A stretch of DNA of 64,000 bases from the NCBI GenBank assembly GCA_017461345.1, contig JAFTYP010000021.1, positions 62,001-126,000 on the forward strand, read 5' to 3'. The position numbers and the translations under genes were made by a program. The notes under the pieces were generated by a model that made no database searches, was not told the DNA's origin, and worked only from the letters and a program-made list of their open reading frames with translations. Shown in pieces: positions 7,872-16,400 of this stretch; position 1 is the first letter of the stretch; the number at the start of each line of letters is the position of its first letter. This stretch comes from Bacteroidaceae bacterium. GTDB lineage: Bacteria > Bacteroidota > Bacteroidia > Bacteroidales > Bacteroidaceae.

Positions 7872-8939
7872 TCAATGATTCTTTTCAAACTCCTTCATGC
7901 AAGCCACGAGAGCCTCGCAGCCTTCTATGCTCATAGCGTTGTAGCAACTTGCACGGAAGCCGCCTACGTCGCGATGTCCTTTCACGCCTACCATGCCCTT
8001 GCTGGTGGCGAATGCCATAAACTCGTCTTGCAACTCCTGATACTCGGGCTTCAGTACGAAGGTGATGTTCATGCGTGAGCGGCTGTCTGCTTCGGCTGTG
8101 CCGACAAAGAGTTTGTTGCGGTCGATCTCTTCATATACAATCGCAGAACGCTGGATGGCCAACTTCTCCATTGCCTCAACGCCGCCCTGCTTCTTAATCC
8201 ACTTCAGGTTCTGCAGAGCGCAATAGATAGGCACTGTGGGAGGTGTGTTGAACATGCTGCCCTTCTTGACGTGTGTACGATAGTCGAGCATTGTGGGGAT
8301 AGGACGGCTCACCTTGCCCAACAAGTCTTCCTTGATGATGCAGAAGGTGACACCTGCCATGCTCAGGTTCTTCTGGGCACCGCCATAAATCATGCCGTAC
8401 TTGCTTACGTCTATGGGACGGGAGAAGATATCGCTACTCATGTCGGCAATCACCGGAATGGGGCTGTCGATGTCTTTAAGGAGTTCTGTACCGTAGATGG
8501 TGTTGTTGCTTGTAATGTGCAAGTAATCGGCATCCGTTGGGATGGTGAAGTTCTTGGGGATGTATGTGAAGTTCTTGTCTGCGCTGGAAGCCACTTCCAC
8601 CACTTCGCCGAAGAGTTTTGCTTCCTTCTGTGCCTTGGTTGCCCAGACACCGGTATTGAGGTAGGCAGCCTTCTTCTCGAGGAAGTTGTAGGGCACCATG
8701 CAAAACTCCAGACTTGCACCACCGCCGAGGAAGACAACGCTATAGCCTTCGGGTATGCTAAGCAGTTCCTTGAACAGAGCAACTGCTTCGTCGACAATCG
8801 GCTGGAAGTTCTTTGCACGATGACTTGTTTCCATGAGAGAAAGTCCGCTGCCCTCGAAGTCCAAGCAAGCAGCAGACGTTGCCTCTATCACCTCACGAGG
8901 GAGGATGGAGGGGCCTGCATTAAAGTTGTACTTTTTCAT
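7872..8939 (-). CDS. serC: Phosphoserine aminotransferase
   Basis: A 355-residue class V aminotransferase, full length for SerC. It converts phosphohydroxypyruvate and glutamate to O-phosphoserine and 2-oxoglutarate with PLP. The start [13 protein letters not shown] is characteristic, and the PLP lysine is Lys190 in [12 protein letters not shown]. It heads the leftward serC-serA-DUF1015-yigZ unit. A TACTTTTG box on the minus strand at 9001-9008 is a likely promoter, giving a leader of about 60 nt. No serB is seen in the window, so the phosphatase step must be encoded elsewhere or be done by another protein. Confidence 0.95.
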   Translation of the reverse strand: MKKYNFNAGPSILPREVIEATSAACLDFEGSGLSLMETSHRAKNFQPIVDEAVALFKELLSIPEGYSVVFLGGGASLEFCMVPYNFLEKKAAYLNTGVWATKAQKEAKLFGEVVEVASSADKNFTYIPKNFTIPTDADYLHITSNNTIYGTELLKDIDSPIPVIADMSSDIFSRPIDVSKYGMIYGGAQKNLSMAGVTFCIIKEDLLGKVSRPIPTMLDYRTHVKKGSMFNTPPTVPIYCALQNLKWIKKQGGVEAMEKLAIQRSAIVYEEIDRNKLFVGTAEADSRSRMNITFVLKPEYQELQDEFMAFATSKGMVGVKGHRDVGGFRASCYNAMSIEGCEALVACMKEFEKNH

Positions 8940-9000
8940 TATCCTAAGTATTTATTCTTTCTACTAAAGTGTTTTGTCTTTTTCTTAACGTAGGAAAATG

Positions 9001-9008
9001 CAAAAGTA
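9001..9008 (-). promoter_or_regulatory. -7 box (TACTTTTG) of serC block
   Basis: The minus strand reads TACTTTTG, a match to TAnnTTTG, about 60 bp upstream of the serC ATG. A weak TTTC lies 21 bp further upstream in place of the TTTG. Confidence 0.5.
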
Positions 9009-9078
9009 CGAAGAAATTAAGACCTAAGTGAAAAAACATAAAAAAATATGTTCGCTGCAACTTTTTTGACATCTCTGC

Positions 9079-9109
9079 TTTGTGTTTTCAATAAAAAGTC
9101 GTATCTTTG
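9079..9109 (+). promoter_or_regulatory. Promoter of tRNA-Pro (TTTG-N19-TATCTTTG)
   Basis: TTTG at 9079-9082, 19 bp, then TATCTTTG at 9102-9109, an exact match to the Bacteroidota consensus. The transcript would carry about 110 nt before the mature tRNA. Confidence 0.8.
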
Positions 9110-9124
9110 CATCGCTTTTTGAGG

Positions 9125-9213
9125 CATTGAACATTGAATATTGAACATTGAACATTCCTTTTCTGAAGGTTCAGCCCACTAAAATAATGGTCAATGGTTA
9201 ATGTTCAATGAAG
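9125..9213. repeat. Two inverted runs of 7-bp repeats in the tRNA leader
   Basis: Run 1 is four copies of ATTGAAC/ATTGAAT (9126-9153); run 2 is AATGGTC, AATGGTT, AATGTTC, AATGAAG (9186-9213). CATTGAACATT at 9125-9135 is perfectly complementary to AATGTTCAATG at 9200-9210, and the pairing extends imperfectly to about 25 bp. The tRNA-Pro precursor should therefore carry a long hairpin ending 13 nt before the tRNA. Confidence 0.7.
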
Positions 9214-9223
9214 AAAAAGCCAT

Positions 9224-9296
9224 CGGGGTGTAGCGCAGTTGGTAGCGCACCTGGTTTGGGACCAGGTGGTCGCCCGTTCGAGTCGGGTCACCCCGA
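9224..9296 (+). tRNA. tRNA-Pro (anticodon TGG)
   Basis: A complete 73-nt cloverleaf: acceptor CGGGGTG (9224-9230) pairs with CACCCCG (9289-9295), discriminator A at 9296. The anticodon stem CCTGG/CCAGG encloses loop TTTGGGA with anticodon TGG at 9257-9259. The T arm carries GTTCGAGTC. CCA is not encoded. TGG reads all proline codons by wobble in many bacteria. Confidence 0.97.
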
Positions 9297-9320
9297 CTTT
9301 TTTTTGCTCCTTTCATAAAA

Positions 9321-9365
9321 ACAATCAGTCGCCCCACCAAAGAAGAGGCGACTGATTTGTTTTTG
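9321..9365 (+). terminator. Terminator after tRNA-Pro
   Basis: AATCAGTCGCC (9323-9333) pairs with GGCGACTGATT (9347-9357), followed by TGTTTTTG. It is 25 bp downstream of the tRNA, which also has a T-run directly after it. Confidence 0.8.
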
Positions 9366-9494
9366 CGGAGTCTCCTGCGCACTATATAATATATAATGTA
9401 TAGGCACTAAAATGTAATCCTTCGGACAATTGCTGTCCTGCCACAAAAATCATCACATTTTACCGCAGAAAGAGGTCCTGTTTTTCAGCACTAT

Positions 9495-9604
9495 AGAGAA
9501 GTCGGGAAACTTCTGCAGAGAAGTCAGCCAAGTTCTGCAGAGAAGTCGGGCATTTACTGCAGAGAAGTCGGGCAAGTTCACGTGTGAAGTTTGCCGGAAG
9601 GACG
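9495..9604. repeat. 22-bp-period intergenic array B (5 units)
   Basis: Units start at 9495, 9517, 9539, 9561 and 9583. Units 1-4 share AGAGAAGTC followed by GGG or AGC and then an A-rich or TT part ending in CTGC; unit 5 is degenerate (TGTGAAGTTTGCC). The period is exactly 22 bp with no spacer. Unit 4 contains AAGTCGGGCAA, also found in array C at 20078-20088; unit 2 contains AAGTCAGCCAA, also found in array I. Confidence 0.8.
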
Positions 9605-9655
9605 CGTCCATTTGAGCAAGTGGACTGCAGGGCCTTGTTCTCTTTTACTATGGAG

Positions 9656-10420
9656 TTACTTCTTCACACGGACAGGGCGAACGCTCCGGCCGTAGTAGCG
9701 GAGGTTGTAGCTCGTGACGATACTGCTGGAACCGAAGCTCAGTACATTGAAGTTCAGTACATAAGCGCTGCAGCTGTAGCTCGTACTGAGCGAACGCGAC
9801 CAATAGCTGCCGTAGCGAACTGCATCGTAGAGGGTCGTATCGTCGCGATAACCGGCAGCCGGCAAAAAGATACTGTTGCCGTGGATCTTACTGGTTATCT
9901 TCCAGCCTTTAACGCCATTCATTGTTGTCCATGTAGTGGTGGTGGTGTAACTGCTGTTGATGAGTTCCTTGAATTGTTCACGGCTCGGCATCTGCCAGTT
10001 GCTGCCCCAGTTCGCTGTGGCAGCATCGTCAGATGGTTCGAGTTCCGTCTTGTTGTCAACTGTACCGTAATCACTGCTTGTGCAGTACTTCGTCATTGTA
10101 TCATCTGTACCCTTGCAATGCTTGTATGTGCTCCAGTCGTAAGTACCCTTCGTAGTTGTTTCGCCCCAAGCAAAGTAATCACCATATTCCTCGGGACTGT
10201 TGGCACCGACATTACATGTCGCCCACAATGTGCCTGAAGGCAAACCGAGGTCAACATATTCGTGGGTGTCCTTCTCCTCTGTTGCATTGCCACCAGGAGG
10301 CGTAACCGTAGCAGGTGGAGTTTCTTCTACATCGTCCTTCGAACAACTACAGAAGACAGAACTGACAACAAGGCAAGTGGCCAAGAGCAGTAAACACGAT
10401 AAGAAACTTTTCATTTTCAT
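9656..10420 (-). CDS. FISUMP-like lipoprotein downstream of sprA
   Basis: About 254 residues from ATG 10420; an upstream ATG at 10447 would add nine non-signal residues and is less likely. A hydrophobic signal ends in a cysteine-rich stretch (SVFCSCSKDD), suggesting a lipoprotein. After a Pro/Thr linker comes the domain YVDLGLPSGTLWATCNVGA, YGDYFAWGETTTKG, NWQMPSREQF and a final VRPVRVKK, typical of the FISUMP/DUF1566-like modules that Bacteroidales carry in many surface lipoproteins. Function unknown. The gene begins about 45 bp after the sprA stop on the same strand, so it may be co-transcribed with it. An adhesive or glycan-binding role is a guess only. Confidence 0.7.
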   Translation of the reverse strand: MKMKSFLSCLLLLATCLVVSSVFCSCSKDDVEETPPATVTPPGGNATEEKDTHEYVDLGLPSGTLWATCNVGANSPEEYGDYFAWGETTTKGTYDWSTYKHCKGTDDTMTKYCTSSDYGTVDNKTELEPSDDAATANWGSNWQMPSREQFKELINSSYTTTTTWTTMNGVKGWKITSKIHGNSIFLPAAGYRDDTTLYDAVRYGSYWSRSLSTSYSCSAYVLNFNVLSFGSSSIVTSYNLRYYGRSVRPVRVKK

Positions 10421-10465
10421 AAGTTTATTTTTGAGCGGATAAATCATTCCGTCATTATCAATACG

Positions 10466-13400
10466 CTACCTTGTCAGCGAGAACTTCATGGTCATGCCGA
10501 AGTCTTGTGTGATGGTGGGATAACTGCTGCTGGAAAGGAGCGGCTCTGAACGCTGGCGGTCGTAGAAGAGGCTCAGCGTAACCATACGGCTCAGGGTGTA
10601 GTCTATCTGGGCACTTGTCTTGATGGCCATGTTGCCGCTCGTTGCCTCGCAGAGGTTGGTCTGCAAGTCGCGCTTGATGGCACTCTGGTTGCGTATGCTG
10701 AAGTCGAAGCGCAGATTCAAGTCGTGGGCAATCTTCTGTTTGTTGCTTCTACTTGTACGGCTCTGTGTTGTACTTTGGTTTGCCGTTGCGTCTTTCTGGT
10801 TGGCACCTGCTCCCTTGCCCTTGGTGGTCCTTGTCCTGCCGGCAACCTGTTCGCTTGCCTTCTTGGACCTGAAGAGACTGCTGATGTTGAAGTCGTTTAT
10901 CTTATAACCCCAACCGAAGACGAAGTCCTTGGAGCCTGTCTCCGTCAGTTGCGCACTTGTCATGCTCAGATTCAGGACACGTGTGGTTCTATACTCTGCC
11001 TTGAAGGTCATGTTGTTGTTGAGCGTGGCATTGATACCCAAAAGCGGCGAGAAGTTCTCGTTGATGCTGACTGTGCTTACATCGAAGAGGCTGTTGGGTG
11101 TGTAAGAACCCGTTGTGGTATTCTGTATGAAACCTAATCCGCCACTGCCCATGCACTCTACCCACGAACTGTAGGACTGATAGGCACCTACGGCATAGAT
11201 GCTCTTATAGGAATGAGTGAGGTTGACACTCTTGAAATGATCTCTCACCCAAGGCAGGTTGCTGAGTCCCTTGTAGTTGACCGTCCAGTTGGGCAACATC
11301 TTGAGCAGCGACGGGAAGATGTCGAGCGAACTGCTGCCCGTATAGGCATCGAGGAAAGCAGGAATCATAACGTCGGCACTGTACTTGTTGACCGTACCAT
11401 TCTCGGGATTGAACACACCGTTCATGCCTGTTCCTGCAGGATAACGTATGCCTTGATAACGGGCTTCGATGCGCTGCTGATACCTGTCCAGATTGTTTTG
11501 GAACGTCTGGAATGTCTTACTGAAGTATCCGTTGCTTGCAGAACCGCCACTGGCAAAAGCAGAGCCAATGCTGATGGTTGTCATGTTGAACGAACCGCTA
11601 TGCGTTGGCGGTGCGCCATACATATACTGAATGCTCTTGTTGCGATTGTCGGTGCGACTCATATTGAGGTCAATCTTCAGATCTGTGAAAGGCTCCAATG
11701 TCATCTTCACCTGCACATCCTCTGTGCCGGCAATGGTGGCAGGCGTTGCAACACTGTCATTACCCAAGAGCCAGCCCTTCGACTTGGCATCGTCGAGATA
11801 AGAGTCGTCAACAAAACCGAAAGCAAAAGCAACACCCGGCGAGAAGATGCCATCCAACTTTCTCTGTCCGAGCATATCGCCTACCTCCGGCAGGAAACCG
11901 GGGACAGTAAGGTTGTATGTGTTGCGATAACTTACACTGACACTGCGCAACATCATCAGGAATCGAGCCGCTGCCTGTGCCACACCATACCACTTCTGCT
12001 CCGACGCCTTGGGCAAGGCCACGACATTCAAGCGTACCTTTGTGGTGTCGACCGGTGTCTTAACAATGCGAATGTTGTTTTCGTCGACCTTCTTGAACTT
12101 TATGTTATAGGCAAAGCCGCTGCTGTCTCGTGCCGTAACACGAACACGCTTGGACTTCTGTCCGTGAGAGACAACAAGGTCGGAGTCCGGATAGAGAACT
12201 ATCTCCTGAACAAAACCTTTGTTCTCGGGCTTCTTCTTTGTGCTGACGCCCGAAGCATTACCCTGTTTGGAAGGTGTCTTCTCGTTCTTAGCCAAAATGC
12301 TGTCCAGCGGGATACCTGTCTCCATAGCCTCCTGTTCCGCCTTCTTCCGGGCTTCCTTTTCTTTCTCCTTAGCCTCCTTTTTAGCCTTGTCCTCTTTCTC
12401 CTTCTCCATACGCTTCTGGTTTGCACCGGCTTTTGCGTTTGAGGCAGAGAAGCGTTTGTTTGCCTCCTTGAGGAACGGACTGTGATTGTACAGTTTCTCT
12501 AAATCGAACTTACCATTCACGTTGACAGTACGCTGAGTATTGATAGTGTTGCCAAGCGACGGACGACCTGCACGTTCGGCTCCTCGCTTCCAAGAGTAAT
12601 TCGAATTGTAAGAGACATCGGTGGACACCCAATCGAAGATAGGAATCTTTTCTAAAGGTACCTTGTAACTTATCTGTGTGTTCTGACTATAATCGAGTGG
12701 ACGACCAAAATTACGAAGACTCCACTTGACTGAATCCTTCCACGCTTCGTAATGGTCGGGATACAAATCTTTGTTTATCTGCGTGTATGGTTCCTCTATC
12801 TCTGCCCTCGTTCCGCTCTGGAAAGAGAAATGCAACGACTTGAATATATCCCACTTGAGCGAGAAGTTACGGTTCCATGTCCAGTTCTGACTGAAGGTGG
12901 CAGGCAAAGCAGAGAAGTCGCCTGGATTTTCGAGGTCACGCTCTTGCAACTCATAATAGTTGCGACTCATATCGGTAGAGAATGTGATATTCTGCGGAGC
13001 ATAAGACAAGTTTTGTGCCTTGAGAATATCCAACCATTTACTCTTACCCTTCAAGTTCTTGAAAGGTTCCCACGGCTTCCAGTTGGGACTCCAAGAATAA
13101 TTGACGTTTGCCTTCCAGTTCAGTTCTCGTTCGTAAACAGTTGTCTGTCCCTCGGTAAGTTGAGTTGAACGGCTATAACCGAATGTGAAGTTTGCCGGGT
13201 CGTAAGGCATGGGATGCTTTCGGGTGCTGATATTAAGTCTGACACCACTGAAAGAAAGATTCTTGTTGGTCTCTACGTGATTGGTCAAACTACGCAGTGA
13301 GTCACGTTGCTCCTCATTGGCAAGCGCATCGAGAGCATCGTCCAAATGCATGTCTGTATCGAAAGGATTGTATTTGGGCGAAACCTTCTCCTTGCTGTAA

Positions 13401-16400
13401 CTATAGTACATAGGCACAGTGAGTTTTGCCTTCTCAGGCAAGATGCGTCCCAAGTCGAAACTCGTGGTAATAGAGTAATTGAGATTGTCCTCGTTCTTTC
13501 GCTGAGCAACACTCTGCTCAATGCCACCAAAGCCAGAGGTTATCATCTTGGCAGAAGCATTGACAGAACCAAGATCGCTGAGTTGTAGTTGCAAGTTACC
13601 TTGCGCTGCCCAACCGCCGCTATTGCTGAATTCCTGAAGTCGAAGTTCGTTGACCCATACCTCTATACTCTTTGTCTTGCTGCTGTTGTTTCGTACACCA
13701 ACCATGATAGTCTTCACCTCGCCTAATGTAGGATTACCCATTATGGAGACACGGTTATTGGGATGATTCTCGTCGTAAGTAGAGAAGAGACGATTCATGG
13801 CAGCAACTCCTACACTTGCCTGTGCATTGCGTTGCTTTTTGAGCGATGTGAACATATCGAAATCGATATCCACCATGTTTTCAGATGGCCAAACAGCCAG
13901 ACAGCCCTGAGCACTGTATGTGTCGTAATTCCCTTCCGGCGTGAGTTTCAAAGGAACTTCGTATTCATAATAATTGCTCTTGTAGTCTGAACCAAGACGA
14001 ATAAAGATGCTACATTCGCCATCGGCTGTTGCTGTAACATTTTCGGCCAAAGCATTTGCATGGACGTACATTTGCAAATGTTTGTACTGGCGCATATCGT
14101 AATTGCAATTCTTATATACGGCCTTTGCCTCATTGTCACCAAGATTACGAGCCACCATACACATGGCTTGCTCATTAGACTCTACCAACTGCGACTGTGA
14201 TGGGTCTGTGATACGTGTAATGCCTGGAGGAAGCACATAGTTGACCGGTTGCTTGTCATTGTTTTCTTCAATGCTGACCGTACTTACCTCGAGAACGCCG
14301 CCACCGCTGGAAACGGTATTGCCAGTGTAAAGAGGCTGCTGATATGTACGCCAATCACCCTGAACAAGATCAAGCGTAGCAAGACGCAAGATAGTTTCTT
14401 CCTCGAAACCGGTCATAAAAATACGCATGAAACGAATGCTCGTAAAGTCACGGATGTTACCTTCCTTGCTTTCGTATCCACGCAAAGGTATGCGGAAAAG
14501 ATACCATGTACATTCTTCGGTATTGCCATTTCGCAATTTCACGCTTGCCACACGCTTGTCGGCAATATGGTTACGACCAACAACCATATCTTCCGGACGG
14601 ATACTTACTCTGTATTGGTAATACTTCTCGTATTCGTTAAGAGTATAGTCCTGGTTGATATCTTCTACATCAGGAGTTGACTTCCATGCTGTTTCATAAC
14701 TCTCCGGGCTCGTGTCGGAATCGGCGCTATTGCCTTGAGGCATATTGATACGCTTGTAACGATCAAGAATAGACATTTTCAAATTATCGTAGTCTGTACC
14801 ACGGTAATAATGATAGTTGTCATTGGCCGGGTCTGCCAAAATACTATCATAAACAGCCTGAGAAACCTTGCCCTGCATCTGCTGCAAGTAATTTGCATAA
14901 AGGCTGAACTCGCGTTCCTCTTCGTCATTGAGACCATTGATGCCGACATCCTGACGAGCACGTGCGCCTGCTTCATTATTAAATGCATAGGTCACACTGC
15001 TACTGTTAGGAATACGACCCCAATATCCTTCTATATAATATTGTGGATTACCATCGACAGGCATTCCGCTTTCGAAATACTTCTTACCATCTTTAAGAAT
15101 ATCTTCCGACACCTCGCCAAGGTTGAAATAGAGGTCACCGCCATGATTACCTGGCAAATCGCGCTTATAGATGAATGGATCCATCATCCAGAATTCGATG
15201 TACTCGATGTTCTGTGCCTCAAAGTCCGTATTGTCAAGTTTGCGCATCATGCCACCCCAAGTTTCTCGCGGTCGATTGAGATGACCATTTTGGTCGACAT
15301 CTGTAGAAAGATTGTATGCACCTCTTTCCTTGGGATAGAATGCAAGGTTCAGAACACTGAGCCCAGTGGCTGTGCTATAATTGTTTTGAGATTTTTGCGG
15401 ATACAACTCACGTTCATAAACTTCGCGGACATAATGACTGGATAGTTGGTCAAGGTCGCTCTTAATATGACCGGGAGTAAGAGTGCTGCTTCGACGGGTA
15501 AAGATGGGGTCAACATAATACCATGCCAAAAGCGAACGTTTGTAACCATATGCAGCATCGCCAGACAATTTGCTTTCTGCAAACATGCTCGGTGTGCTGG
15601 CCATACTCCAATAAGTTGGTTGCGTCAGACTACTCTTAATGCTACTGCTTTCGAAATCGTCCAAATATGAAGCATCTCCCTGTACACTATGATTTTGTCC
15701 TGCTATTAATTGAGCGAACTCGCCATTGAAAGCAATAAAACTGGGTTGTGTACACTGTATGAGTGGCAATTTGTCGATGATGTTGGTTAGCCATTGGCTT
15801 TCCTTTTTCCAACTGACATGGAAGCCCCATAAAGTATTTTTCAAAGGCTCGTTACCCATACTTACCTTTGTTGTGAGCGGCTGTTCACTAAGATACATCA
15901 AGGTACCACCTATCGTGAAGTTCTTATTGATTTCGTAATCCAGGTTCAAACCAAGCATTGTCTTACGTTGCATTCCGTAGGTATCGTTACTTTCTACAGA
16001 AGCACTTATGTTGGTTCCGGCATCAATGAGACTTTGATTGATGATGGTCACACGACCCATATTGTAGTCGACCGTGTAGTCAACATTCTCTGTAAGTGTT
16101 GTTCCGCCTGCTGTGACGACAACCGAACCTCGGGCAACATTGGTCACGCCAAGGTCTATTTCACCTGCATTATTACCTTTGAAGCGACCTGTCAAAATGA
16201 ACTTGTCGTGTTCGGTTATCTGCTTGGCAACTGTCTTCGTGCTGTCATAAAGTTCCGGAAAACAATACTTTTCTGCCAAAACCGGGTCGCCAATCCATTT
16301 TGCAAGATGTTCGCCAAAAGGCTCTGCTACGGGGAAGATGATTCGACCCTTGTTGACAGTATATCCTTCCACAAAGTCAAATTGTCCGTTAGGGTGCGGA

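Larger units (their letters stand above)
9297..9655. other. Gap between tRNA-Pro and lipoprotein gene
   Basis: No gene is seen. It holds the tRNA terminator (9321-9365) and the 22-bp array B (9495-9604); the rest is unremarkable A/T-rich sequence. Confidence 0.7.

Noticed and set aside
9495..9604. The 22-bp arrays as CRISPR arrays
   Set aside because: Units are contiguous without spacers, degenerate, and shorter than CRISPR repeats; no cas gene is near any of the arrays.
11213..12442. 409-codon ORF on the plus strand
   Set aside because: Antisense to sprA; no domain in the translation.
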